From CAYNLK01 sp964398055 (lineage in GTDB: Bacteria > Chloroflexota > Anaerolineae > 4572-78 > J111), in the NCBI GenBank assembly GCA_964398055.1, contig CAYNLK010000006.1, positions 124,001 through 188,000 of the forward strand: a stretch of 64,000 bases of DNA. The letters run 5' to 3'. Shown here in pieces: positions 44,049 through 52,480 of the stretch. The position numbers were made by a program, and so were the translations under genes. The notes under the pieces are model-generated. The model was not told the DNA's origin, made no database searches, and saw only the letters and a program-made list of their open reading frames with translations. Position 1 is the first letter of the stretch. Every line of letters begins with the position of its first letter.

Positions 44049-44077
44049 TAGACAGGTGGGAGAAAGTACGCTATAAT
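44049..44077 (+). promoter_or_regulatory. dcw cluster promoter upstream of mraZ
   Basis: TAGACA (44049-44054), 17-bp spacer, TATAAT (44072-44077). The MraZ-type repeats start at the next base. Confidence 0.75.
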
Positions 44078-44117
44078 GTGGTAGATTGTGGGTTAAAGTG
44101 GGGAGAAGTGGTGATAG
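44078..44117 (+). promoter_or_regulatory. MraZ operator: four direct repeats with 10-bp period
   Basis: GTGGTAGATT, GTGGGTTAAA, GTGGGGAGAA and GTGGTGATAG stand head to tail. Known MraZ proteins bind GTGGG-type direct repeats spaced one helical turn apart in their own promoter, so this is very probably the autoregulatory site. Confidence 0.85.
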
Positions 44118-44131
44118 AACACCTGTTCTAT
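44114..44131. promoter_or_regulatory. Perfect palindrome at the mraZ promoter
   Basis: ATAGAACA-CC-TGTTCTAT. The inner GAAC-N4-GTTC equals the core of Gram-positive-type LexA boxes. A 2-nt centre cannot form a stable RNA loop, so a dimeric DNA-binding protein is more likely. Whether it is LexA is not known. Confidence 0.5.
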
Positions 44132-44180
44132 ACCCCCAAGTGGGGCACTTTTACCCACCCCGGCCAATGGCACGCTGATC

Positions 44181-44612
44181 ATGTTTTTAGGCGCATTTGA
44201 ACACACCCTTGATAGTAAAGGCCGCCTGACTATCCCGTCCAAATTTCGCGATGAATTGGAGAGCGGGGTGGTCATCACCCGCGGCCTTGACGGCTGTCTG
44301 TGGGCCTTTGGCCGGTCAGAGTGGGAAAAGCTGACCGAGAAGATCTCCCAATTACCCACAACAAACCGGAATGCCCGCAACTTTACCCGCTTCATGTTTT
44401 CAAGCGCATACGACTCGATTCCTGACCGGCAGGGCCGGATTTTGATCCCCCAGAACTTACGGGCCTATGCCGGAATTGATAGTGATACCGTTGTCACCGG
44501 GACCAATAACCGGGTTGAAATCTGGAGTCCGGATCGGTGGGGTGCGATTCTGGCTGAAGTTGAGGGGGATCCTGATGCCTTCGTGTCCCAGTTGGAAGAA
44601 CTGGGCATCTAA
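44181..44612 (+). CDS. mraZ: Transcriptional regulator MraZ
   Basis: 143 residues with the two SpoVT/AbrB-like halves, each carrying the DxxGR motif: DSKGRLTIPSKFR and DRQGRILIPQNLR. It forms a ring-shaped oligomer and represses the dcw promoter; its repeat operator lies 64 bp upstream. Immediately followed by rsmH with no gap. Confidence 0.97.
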   Translation: MFLGAFEHTLDSKGRLTIPSKFRDELESGVVITRGLDGCLWAFGRSEWEKLTEKISQLPTTNRNARNFTRFMFSSAYDSIPDRQGRILIPQNLRAYAGIDSDTVVTGTNNRVEIWSPDRWGAILAEVEGDPDAFVSQLEELGI

Positions 44613-45554
44613 GTGCATCAAGCTGTTCTTTTAAACGAAGTCATAGAGTTGTTGCAGCCCAGTCCTGGCGGGATTTATATCGACGGCACTGTCGGCGCAG
44701 GCGGGCACGCCGCAGCCATTCTAAAGGCTACCTCGCCGGATGGCGAGTTATTCGGTTTAGATCAGGATCAACACGCTTTAGAAGTCGCCAAACATTCCTT
44801 AGCCGAGTTCGGCGACCGGGTTCACCTCCTGCATGCCAATTTTGACCGGTTAAGTCAGGTAGCCAGCCAATCTCAACTCCCGCCCGCCGATGGCATTTTA
44901 CTTGACCTGGGCGTCTCGTCAATGCAACTGGATCAGGCCGAGCGAGGCTTCTCTTTTCAGGTTGACGGCCCGCTCGATATGCGGATGGATGATACCGGCG
45001 GTGTCACGGCCGCCGATCTGGTGAACCGGCTTGGCGAGACGGAGCTGGCCGACTTGATCTTTCGGTACGGTGAAGAACGCTACAGCCGGCGGATCGCCCG
45101 GGCCATTGTCAAAGCTCGCCCAATCCGGCGCACCGGCCAGTTGGCCGAGATAATCCAAAAAGCCGTTCCGTTTGCCCCCGGCAAGGGGAGGGGAGGTCGT
45201 CAAGCTAAAATCCATCCGGCCACCAGAACTTTTCAGGCGCTGCGGATTGCGGTGAATGATGAACTGGGCGCTCTGGAACGGGCCTTACCCCAGGCAATCC
45301 AATTACTGAAGCCGGGCGGCCGGCTGGCCGTCATCACTTTTCATTCGCTAGAAGATCGGATTGTTAAACAATATTTCAGGCAAGAAGCTCAAGATTGTAT
45401 CTGTCCGCCGGACCAACCCGTTTGTACGTGTAGACATAAAGCTACTATACGTATTATAACCAAAAGACCAATAATGCCTAGTTTGGCTGAGGTGAATGCA
45501 AATCCAAGGGCCCGCAGCGCAAAGCTGCGGGTCGTTGAGTCAATAGAGGTATAA
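44613..45554 (+). CDS. rsmH: 16S rRNA (cytosine1402-N4)-methyltransferase
   Basis: 313 residues. The SAM site YIDGTVGAGGHAAAIL is near residue 22, followed by ADGILLDLGVSSMQLDQAERGFSF, RTFQALRIAVNDEL and FHSLEDRIVKQYF. It methylates C1402 of 16S rRNA in the P site. GTG start directly after the mraZ stop; expression is probably coupled. Confidence 0.97.
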   Translation: MHQAVLLNEVIELLQPSPGGIYIDGTVGAGGHAAAILKATSPDGELFGLDQDQHALEVAKHSLAEFGDRVHLLHANFDRLSQVASQSQLPPADGILLDLGVSSMQLDQAERGFSFQVDGPLDMRMDDTGGVTAADLVNRLGETELADLIFRYGEERYSRRIARAIVKARPIRRTGQLAEIIQKAVPFAPGKGRGGRQAKIHPATRTFQALRIAVNDELGALERALPQAIQLLKPGGRLAVITFHSLEDRIVKQYFRQEAQDCICPPDQPVCTCRHKATIRIITKRPIMPSLAEVNANPRARSAKLRVVESIEV

Positions 45555-45558
45555 TATT

Positions 45559-46056
45559 ATGTCAAGTAATACGATGATTAGTCTGCGACCGGCCAATGTC
45601 ATCCGCCGGCTGCCGTGGCAGCTTGATAGCAAGGCTGCGTTAGGGTTCCTACTGATTTTGGGTACGTTTAGCCTGGTCGGTTGGCTATACCTGACGCAAG
45701 CCAGCGCTGTCACTGCGACTAGTTATCGTATTGACGAACTTCGCCTGGAGTTGGACCATCTCAGAAATCAAAACGCGACGTTGGGCTTGCAGATTGCCCA
45801 GTTGGAGGCTCTACCCCGGGTTGAGCAGCGGGCACGCGAACTGGGTTTTCAACCCACCAATGATGTTCGTTATCTGGCGATTCCGAATTATCCGCTGGCG
45901 TTAGCGGAGGAAGATTTCGCAACCAATAACATTTTTCATAGTCGAGAGCCATTAGAAGTTTTTCCCAGCAAACCCGTTTCCTCGGCCTGGTGGGTAGATT
46001 TGTTGGATAGTTTTGCGGCCTGGCTGGAAGGGCGGACGGTAGTGGTGAAGGATTAA
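45559..46056 (+). CDS. FtsL-like cell division protein
   Basis: 165 residues. A short basic cytoplasmic N-terminus, one membrane helix (about 30-52), then a leucine-rich coiled coil (about 58-100: IDELRLELDHLRNQNATLGLQIAQLE) as in FtsL/DivIC. Position between rsmH and ftsI is the classical ftsL place. The tail after 110 is longer than usual. GAGG precedes the ATG. Sequence identity alone would not prove FtsL. Confidence 0.75.
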   Translation: MSSNTMISLRPANVIRRLPWQLDSKAALGFLLILGTFSLVGWLYLTQASAVTATSYRIDELRLELDHLRNQNATLGLQIAQLEALPRVEQRARELGFQPTNDVRYLAIPNYPLALAEEDFATNNIFHSREPLEVFPSKPVSSAWWVDLLDSFAAWLEGRTVVVKD

Positions 46057-46060
46057 GGCT

Positions 46061-46088
46061 GAATAGTGAATGATGAATTGTGAAGAAG
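46061..46088. repeat. Degenerate heptamer repeat (GAANNNT)
   Basis: GAATAGT, GAATGAT, GAATTGT, GAAGAAG at a strict 7-nt spacing, just after the ftsL-like stop. Confidence 0.5.
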
Positions 46089-46134
46089 GGCGATGGTTAT
46101 CTGGGTTGAGGCTCAGTGGTTTTCATCGAAGGGT

Positions 46135-46218
46135 TTCGCTATTCGCTATTCGCTATTCGCTATTCGTTATTCGCTATTCGCTATTCGCTATTCGCTATTC
46201 GTTATTCGCTATTCGCAG
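46135..46218. repeat. Twelve-copy heptamer array (TTCGCTA)
   Basis: Twelve tandem 7-mers. Copies 1-4, 6-9 and 11 read TTCGCTA; copies 5 and 10 read TTCGTTA; copy 12 reads TTCGCAG. The variant every fifth copy gives a 35-bp higher-order unit, meaning the array grew by block duplication. It fills the gap between the ftsL-like gene and ftsI. Confidence 0.95.
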
Positions 46219-46233
46219 ATTGACTGATTTATT

Positions 46234-47940
46234 ATGGTGAAGACGGCAGATCGTTCCCATTATAGAATATATACGGTGATGGCTATTCTATGTGCGGCCG
46301 GGGTGGTATTGATCAGCCAGCTAATTCGCTGGCAGATTATCGAACATTACCAATTTGTGGCTCTGGCCGAAGCCGAGCACCAGGATGAATTGATCATTCC
46401 GCCGCGGCGTGGTGAAATCCGAGACCGTCATGGGCATTTGTTGGCGGCGGATATCATCGAATACGATCTATCGGCCAGCCCCAAAATCATCAGTGATCCT
46501 TATGCTACCGCCGACCGTCTCTCAGGGCTGCTGGATATTTCGCGCGACAAATTGGCGGCAACTCTGGCCAGCAAGACCGCCTGGACTCCGATTGCGCGGA
46601 GACTGTCCCAGGCGACGGCGGAAAAGTTGCTAGAGTGGGACATTGTGGGACTCCAGGTGGAGCCGCGGCCCCGTCGAGTCTACCCGGAAGGAGATATGGC
46701 TGCCCACTTGTTGGGGTTTGTTAACAGCAACGGTAATGGTTTCTATGGGGTAGAAGGCTATTACGATAGTTTGCTGCGCGGTAAAGCCGGTTTGCGTACC
46801 GGAGAGCGCAGCCCCTTTGGCGAGATTATTCCGTTGGGGGTAAGCCATTTTGTGCCGCCGGTGAGCGGCGCCATCCTCTACCTGACCATCGATCGAAACA
46901 TTCAATATCTGCTTGAGTCCGAGGTTGAACAGGCGGTCATTAAGTACGGGGCGCAGCGAGGATCGGTTGTTGTGTTAGATCCGAGAACCGGGGCCATATT
47001 GGGGATGGCCAATTACCCTAGGTATGACCCCAATAACTACAGCGCCAGTCCTGAAAGTCTATTCTTTGACCCGAACGTGAGTGAGCAGTATGAACCCGGT
47101 TCGGTTTTTAAGATCATCACCATGGCTGCCGGTCTGGATGCCGGGGTAGTCAGCCCCGGTACGATCATCTATGACGCCGGTTACATGGAAGTAGGCGGCC
47201 GGGTTATCTACAACTGGGACCGGCAGGGACACGGCAATGTGGATATGACCGAGGTGCTGGCCAAAAGTCTGAACGTTGGGATTGCTCAGGTGGCCACGGC
47301 GCTGGGCAAGGACCGGTTTTATACCTATGTCAAACGCTTTGGTTTTGGCCATTTGACCGAAATCGATTTGGGTAGTGAAGGTCCCGGCACATTGAAAACG
47401 CCTCGAGACGCCAACTGGTACCAAAGTGATCTGGGTACCAACTCATTTGGGCAAGGCATTGCGGTAACGCCCGTGCAGATTGCGATTGCCGTAGGCGCTG
47501 TGGCTAACGATGGCCTGTTGATGAAACCCTATGTGGTGCAGCGGCTGGTTGAGGGTGAGCGTGAGGTTGAGGTGCAGCCCACCGTGGTCCGGCGAGCCAT
47601 CTCGAGTGAAACAGCCAGAACGTTGACCGATATGCTGGTGGCGGCCCAGGAACGAGCCAATTCAGAGGCCCTTTTGCCCGGGTATCGCATCGCCGCCAAA
47701 ACCGGTACGGCCGAAATCCCGGTACCGGGCGGCTACCACCCCACCCTGACCCTGGCTTCTATTGTGGGCTATTTCCCCGCAGATAACCCGCAGGTGCTTG
47801 TACTGGTTATTATTGACCGGCCAACCAGCTCGCGTTGGGGCAATACCACGGCTGGCCCCACCTTTCGACGGATTGCCGAACGATTGGTGGTGCTGCTGGA
47901 TATCCCGCCCGATGAGGTTCGCTTAGCGCAGAATCAGTGA
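46234..47940 (+). CDS. ftsI: Penicillin-binding protein, class B transpeptidase (FtsI/PBP2 type)
   Basis: 568 residues. A membrane anchor (about 12-30), a pedestal domain with RRGEIRDRHGHLLAAD, then the transpeptidase domain with all three active-site motifs: Ser290-Val-Phe-Lys293, Ser345-Leu-Asn347 and Lys489-Thr-Gly491. It cross-links septal peptidoglycan outside the membrane with FtsW. No C-terminal PASTA domains are present. No strong ribosome site is visible before the ATG because the heptamer array lies directly upstream. Confidence 0.95.
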   Translation: MVKTADRSHYRIYTVMAILCAAGVVLISQLIRWQIIEHYQFVALAEAEHQDELIIPPRRGEIRDRHGHLLAADIIEYDLSASPKIISDPYATADRLSGLLDISRDKLAATLASKTAWTPIARRLSQATAEKLLEWDIVGLQVEPRPRRVYPEGDMAAHLLGFVNSNGNGFYGVEGYYDSLLRGKAGLRTGERSPFGEIIPLGVSHFVPPVSGAILYLTIDRNIQYLLESEVEQAVIKYGAQRGSVVVLDPRTGAILGMANYPRYDPNNYSASPESLFFDPNVSEQYEPGSVFKIITMAAGLDAGVVSPGTIIYDAGYMEVGGRVIYNWDRQGHGNVDMTEVLAKSLNVGIAQVATALGKDRFYTYVKRFGFGHLTEIDLGSEGPGTLKTPRDANWYQSDLGTNSFGQGIAVTPVQIAIAVGAVANDGLLMKPYVVQRLVEGEREVEVQPTVVRRAISSETARTLTDMLVAAQERANSEALLPGYRIAAKTGTAEIPVPGGYHPTLTLASIVGYFPADNPQVLVLVIIDRPTSSRWGNTTAGPTFRRIAERLVVLLDIPPDEVRLAQNQ

Positions 47941-47943
47941 GGA

Positions 47944-47992
47944 GTGATCAGTGATCAGTGATCAGTAGTCGGTAGTCGGTAGTCGGTAGTCG
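47944..47992. repeat. Seven-copy heptamer array, two unit types
   Basis: GTGATCA three times (47944-47964), then GTAGTCG four times (47965-47992), without any spacer. It sits between ftsI and murF, exactly where murE would be expected in other genomes. Confidence 0.95.
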
Positions 47993-48046
47993 ATGGTCAC
48001 TGATAACTCATATCTGAAAAGTCAAAATTCAAAACTCATCTTTACT

Positions 48047-49540
48047 ATGACTGATTTAACTCTGGCCGACGTAATTGAAGGTCTCACCGGTAAACGTATC
48101 GAAGCGCCCCAGGCAATCAAGGCGGTCGTCATCGACTCCCGGCAGGCCGGCCCAGGTTCGCTATTTGTGGCCCTGCCCGGCGGTCGGGTAGACGGCCATG
48201 ATTTTGTGGCGGAGGCATTTCAGCGGGGCGCGATTGCGGTGTTGGTCCATCGACCAGTCGAGGTTTGCCCGCCTGAACGGACGATTCAGATTGACAATCG
48301 GGTGGTCGAGCAATTGGCCCAAGTTATCTCAGACTCGCAACTGCCAATTTGTTTGCATGTAGCCGATAGCCTGGCCGGGTTGCAGCAGTTGGCCGCGTTT
48401 TGGCGGCAAAAGTTCAAGCCCCGCGTCATCGGCATTACCGGTAGTGTGGGCAAAAGCACCACCAAAGAGTTGATCTGGAACGTGCTCTCAACCCGCTATA
48501 ACACGCTCAAAAACGAGGGCAACCTTAACAACGAAATCGGCCTGCCGCTGACCTTGTTGGCGCTCAACGAGGCTCATGAGCAAGTTGTGCTGGAGATGGG
48601 CATGTACGATGTCGGTGAGATCGCCCTGTTGTGCCGGTTGGCCCAACCTCAGGTCGGGGTTGTCACCAATATCGGGCCAACCCATCTGGAACGCCTGGGC
48701 ACGATGGAGCGGATAGTGCAGGCCAAAACCGAGCTGGTTCAGGCTTTGCCGGCGGCGGCTGCCACCATGGACCAGGGCGGCGTGGCAGTGCTCAATTACG
48801 ATGATCCGCTGGTACGACCGATGGCCCGGCAAACCAAAGCCCGGGTGATGACCTACGGTTTGTCGCCGGAAGCGGATTTATGGGCCAGCGACGTTGAAAG
48901 CGCCGGCCTGGAAGGTATCCGCTTTGTCTTCCATTATCAGGACGAGGAAATTCACGCCCGGGTGCCGCTGCTGGGACGGCACAGTGTTCATACCGCCTTA
49001 CGGGCGGCGCTGGTCGGTTTGATCGAGGGGTTAGCCTGGGAAGAGATTGTGACCGGTTTGCAAACGCTGCCGGGTCGAACCCAGTTGCGGCTGGTGGCGG
49101 TACCGGGGCCACACGGCTCGACCCTGCTGGACGACACCTACAATGCCAGTCCCGTCTCAACTATTGCCGCGCTGAACTTACTGGATGATCTCAATGTTCC
49201 GCGCAAGATTGCCGTGCTGGGTGATATGCTGGAACTGGGCAGCTACGAGGAAGAGGGCCATCGCAAGGTGGGCTGCCGGGCCGCGGCCGTGGTTGACCTG
49301 TTGATTGTGATCGGCCAACGGGCCAAATTTGTGGCCGAGGAAGCCCGGGCCTGTGGCCTGCCGCCGACCTCGATTCTGGAGATGGCCGATAATCAGGCCA
49401 CCATCGCTTATCTTGAAACTGCCTTGGGGCCGGATGATGTGGTGCTCATCAAAGGTTCCAATGCCCAGAAGTTGGATGAAATTGTGTCGGCTCTGGCCCT
49501 GATTGGCCGGGCGGCTACGCCTGAGCGTAGTCGCAAATGA
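48047..49540 (+). CDS. murF: UDP-N-acetylmuramoyl-tripeptide--D-alanyl-D-alanine ligase
   Basis: 497 residues. N-terminal UDP-binding domain (DSRQAGPGSLFVALPG), ATP site GITGSVGKST (129-138), NEGNLNNEIGLPLTLL and LEMGMYDVGEIA (central domain), and LDDTYNASPVS plus VLGDMLELG in the C-terminal domain. The NLNNEIG stretch is typical of MurF rather than MurE. It adds D-Ala-D-Ala to the muramyl tripeptide in the cytoplasm. ATG at 48047 has no clear ribosome site. MurE is absent here. Confidence 0.95.
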   Translation: MTDLTLADVIEGLTGKRIEAPQAIKAVVIDSRQAGPGSLFVALPGGRVDGHDFVAEAFQRGAIAVLVHRPVEVCPPERTIQIDNRVVEQLAQVISDSQLPICLHVADSLAGLQQLAAFWRQKFKPRVIGITGSVGKSTTKELIWNVLSTRYNTLKNEGNLNNEIGLPLTLLALNEAHEQVVLEMGMYDVGEIALLCRLAQPQVGVVTNIGPTHLERLGTMERIVQAKTELVQALPAAAATMDQGGVAVLNYDDPLVRPMARQTKARVMTYGLSPEADLWASDVESAGLEGIRFVFHYQDEEIHARVPLLGRHSVHTALRAALVGLIEGLAWEEIVTGLQTLPGRTQLRLVAVPGPHGSTLLDDTYNASPVSTIAALNLLDDLNVPRKIAVLGDMLELGSYEEEGHRKVGCRAAAVVDLLIVIGQRAKFVAEEARACGLPPTSILEMADNQATIAYLETALGPDDVVLIKGSNAQKLDEIVSALALIGRAATPERSRK

Positions 49541-49590
49541 AAGCGAACCCATCTTAGATTGGCCCAAAGGCAGACTCGCGGACTCGGTCT

Positions 49591-50568
49591 ATGGCTTACT
49601 CGCTGGCATTAGGTACCATTACATTTTTACTGGCCGTTATTTGGGGACGCCCATTAATTAATTTATTGAGAAGCTTAAAAATTGGCAAAGGGATTCGCAT
49701 TGAAGGGCCAAGTACGCATCAGGTCAAAACAGGGACGCCCACCATGGGAGGGTTGATGATTTTGATCCCAGTCTTGTTGATCACCGGTATTCTGAATATT
49801 GCCAATTTGTTGGGCTTCAACCTGATTGGGCGTTCCATTTTGGTCCCAATGGCGGCGATGATTGCTTTTGGCACGCTCGGCGCAATCGACGACTTGATGG
49901 GGGTTAAGGTGATTACAACCGGCTTATTAGGGCGTTACAAGTTTCTCTGGCAGTTCATATTTTCGCTCATTACCGCCCTTTTTCTGCACTATGCGCTTGA
50001 ATTGCGGAGTATCGCTATTCCGGGCGTCGCCGAGAAAATCGACATCGGCTGGCTCTATATTCCGATTGCGATGTTCATCATCGTTGGTACATCGAATGCG
50101 GTGAATCTGACCGATGGCCTGGATGGCCTGGCCGGCAGTATCGCCGCGGTGGCTTTTAGCGCCTACGGCGTCATCGCCTTGTTGCAGGGTCAAATCTGGC
50201 TGGTGGCCTTTGCTTTCACGGTTGTTGGCGCTATTCTGGCCTTTTTGTGGTACAACGCCTACCCGGCTGAGCTGTTTATGGGCGATACCGGCTCGCTGGC
50301 TCTGGGAGCAACGCTGGCGGTCGTTGCCTTGATGACCGGGCAGTGGTTATTATTACCCGTGGTAGGCTTTGTTTTTATGGCCGAGGCCCTTTCGGTTATT
50401 CTGCAGGTCGGTTATTTTAAGTTAACCGGCGGCAAACGACTGTTCAAGATGAGTCCGCTGCACCATCATTTTGAACTGTTGGGTTGGTCTGAAACCCACG
50501 TAACTCAACGTTTTTGGCTGGTGGGTATTTTGTCGGCTATGTTGGGGATTGCGCTGGCGATGATTTGA
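49591..50568 (+). CDS. mraY: Phospho-N-acetylmuramoyl-pentapeptide-transferase
   Basis: 325 residues with about ten membrane helices. Cytoplasmic loop motifs are HQVKTGTPTMGGL, AIDDLMGV, NLTDGLDGLAG and LFMGDTGSLALG, plus the C-terminal PLHHHFELLGW. It makes lipid I by moving phospho-MurNAc-pentapeptide to undecaprenyl phosphate. A purine-rich AAGGCAG lies upstream of the ATG. Confidence 0.97.
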   Translation: MAYSLALGTITFLLAVIWGRPLINLLRSLKIGKGIRIEGPSTHQVKTGTPTMGGLMILIPVLLITGILNIANLLGFNLIGRSILVPMAAMIAFGTLGAIDDLMGVKVITTGLLGRYKFLWQFIFSLITALFLHYALELRSIAIPGVAEKIDIGWLYIPIAMFIIVGTSNAVNLTDGLDGLAGSIAAVAFSAYGVIALLQGQIWLVAFAFTVVGAILAFLWYNAYPAELFMGDTGSLALGATLAVVALMTGQWLLLPVVGFVFMAEALSVILQVGYFKLTGGKRLFKMSPLHHHFELLGWSETHVTQRFWLVGILSAMLGIALAMI

Positions 50569-50672
50569 GGAAGGAGGTGTCGGTCTGCTGATACCGTTGC
50601 GATTGTTCCAGAAGGTCACTATCTATGAACAAGGCTTAATTCTTATTTACAATTATGAGGAGGTTTACCAAA

Positions 50673-50975
50673 ATGGCACACCCTAAGAAACATACTAAAA
50701 TCCGCAGCAACAATGGTCGTGTCTACCCGGAGTTAGTGATGGCGCCGTCGGCAAACGAGCGAGAAACCACCTACTATGCTGCTCTGGAACTGGTGGCCCA
50801 GATCGACGAGGCCCTGACCAGGGGTACCCGCCACTACCGCAACAAGGCCGGTGAGCTGTTGACAACCCTGGATGAGGTAGTCCGGGCTATTTTGGCCAAC
50901 GATTTGCTCCTGCCTGAGGTGGTGGAAGAAAAAACGGAAAGGCGTTGGCTTCAGCCGCAGGAATTGGCTGCCTAA
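50673..50975 (+). CDS. Small basic-start protein of unknown function within the dcw cluster
   Basis: 100 residues. Basic N-terminus (MAHPKKHTKIRSNNGR), then YPELVMAPSANE and two likely amphipathic helices (ETTYYAALELVAQIDEAL, LLTTLDEVVRAILANDLL), with an acidic end. No membrane helix, no known motif. A strong GAGGAGG lies 9 nt before ATG 50673, which speaks for real translation. It sits between mraY and murD with about 100 bp and 30 bp spacing, so it is made with cell-wall enzymes. I do not recognise it; it may be lineage-specific. Confidence 0.7.
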   Translation: MAHPKKHTKIRSNNGRVYPELVMAPSANERETTYYAALELVAQIDEALTRGTRHYRNKAGELLTTLDEVVRAILANDLLLPEVVEEKTERRWLQPQELAA

Positions 50976-51004
50976 CCGTAGCGAGGGCCGATCAATAACC
51001 AGAT

Positions 51005-52480
51005 ATGGTGGATATTAGCGCATTATCAGGCTTACGGGTGCTGGTGGTGGGCCTGGGGCGCGAAGGCTCTGCCCTGGCTACCTACCTGGCCGGGCACGGC
51101 CTGGCCGTCACCGCCACCGACTTGCAAACTGCCCCCAAATTGGGCGCGCTGCCGGCTATGCTCGAGCAGGCTGGGGTAACCCTGGTGTTAGGTGAGCACC
51201 CGCTTGGGCTTCTGGAACAAACCGATATCCTGTTTGTTAGCCCTGGTATTCCCCTGGAAAGCCCTTTTCTGAACCAGGCCAGAGCTCGCCGCCTGCCCTT
51301 GAGCACGGAAAGCCGTTTGTTTTGCCATCTTTGTCCGGCCCCAATTGTGGGGATTACCGGCTCCAGCGGCAAAACCACCACCACGACCCTGGTTGGCCGG
51401 ATTCTACAAGCCGACCGCTCCGACCGAACCACCTGGGTTGGCGGCAATATTGGCCAGCCCCTGATTGGGTTGGTTGACCAGATCAAGCCTGACGATATTG
51501 TGGTGATGGAGTTGAGCAGTTTTCAATTGGAATATTTTCATGCCCAACTTAATCAGGCGGCCAGCCTCGATCACCTGGCCGGTGCTACCAGGGCTGCCAT
51601 AGCGGAGTTATTGGCCAGTTGGAGTCCACCGATTAGCGCCATTCTCAACATCACGCCCAATCATCTGGACCGCCATCCGACGATGAAGCATTATGTGCGG
51701 GCCAAACGAGCCTTGATTGATTATCAGAACGATCAGGATGTGCTCGTGATGAACCTTGACAACGATTTGACCCGGACCATCGGCTACCAATTTCGGGGCA
51801 AGACCCGCTGGTTCAGCCTGGAGGCGCAAATGCCGGGTGGGGCCAGTCTGGCGGATGAGCAGGTGGTGTTATTGGACCAGGATGGTCGCTACCGGCCGGT
51901 GGTTGGCCGGTCGGAAATAAGATTGAGAGGACGCCATAATCTCTACAATGTCCTGGCGGCCTGCTTAATTGCCTGGCAAGCCGGCGCCTCGATTACGGCT
52001 ATGCGCCAGGTGGTCGCTACCTTCAGCGGGGTGGCGCACCGCCTGCAGCTAGTCCGGGAACGTCATGGGGTCAGCTTCTACAACGACAGCATTGCCACCA
52101 GTCCGGAGCGACTGATGGCGGCACTCCACTCTTTTGACGAGCCGATTGTGCTGTTGGCCGGGGGACGTGACAAACATCTCCCCTGGGACGAAGCCGCCCG
52201 CCTGATTTGGCGAAAGACGCGCCAGGTGATCTTGTTTGGCGAAGCAGCCGAGCTTATCGCCAGGGCGCTCAAGCGGGTCAAGCCGGAAATTGCCACAACC
52301 GGCAGTGTCCTTCATCGCTGTACCGACCTGGCCGCAGCCGTGAAACTGGCGGCAGAAGTGGCCCGGCCGGGTGAGGTTGTGCTGCTCGCGCCGGGTTGCG
52401 CCAGCTACGATACTTTTCAGGATTTTGCCGAACGGGGCGAACGGTTCAAAGAATTAGTTTTACAGTTGCCAGATGAGTAA
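51005..52480 (+). CDS. murD: UDP-N-acetylmuramoylalanine--D-glutamate ligase
   Basis: 491 residues, slightly longer than usual (about 450). N-terminal VVGLGREGSALATYL, ATP site GITGSSGKTT (116-125), VMELSSFQLE, ILNITPNHLDRH, FYNDSIATSPE and VLLAGGRDKHLPWD. The extra length lies around residues 175-195 (LDHLAGATRAAIAELLASW). It adds D-Glu to UDP-MurNAc-L-Ala. It overlaps ftsW by 8 bp. Confidence 0.96.
   Translation: MVDISALSGLRVLVVGLGREGSALATYLAGHGLAVTATDLQTAPKLGALPAMLEQAGVTLVLGEHPLGLLEQTDILFVSPGIPLESPFLNQARARRLPLSTESRLFCHLCPAPIVGITGSSGKTTTTTLVGRILQADRSDRTTWVGGNIGQPLIGLVDQIKPDDIVVMELSSFQLEYFHAQLNQAASLDHLAGATRAAIAELLASWSPPISAILNITPNHLDRHPTMKHYVRAKRALIDYQNDQDVLVMNLDNDLTRTIGYQFRGKTRWFSLEAQMPGGASLADEQVVLLDQDGRYRPVVGRSEIRLRGRHNLYNVLAACLIAWQAGASITAMRQVVATFSGVAHRLQLVRERHGVSFYNDSIATSPERLMAALHSFDEPIVLLAGGRDKHLPWDEAARLIWRKTRQVILFGEAAELIARALKRVKPEIATTGSVLHRCTDLAAAVKLAAEVARPGEVVLLAPGCASYDTFQDFAERGERFKELVLQLPDE

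Noticed and set aside
46135..46218. CRISPR array
   Set aside because: Units are 7 bp without unique spacers and there are no cas genes.
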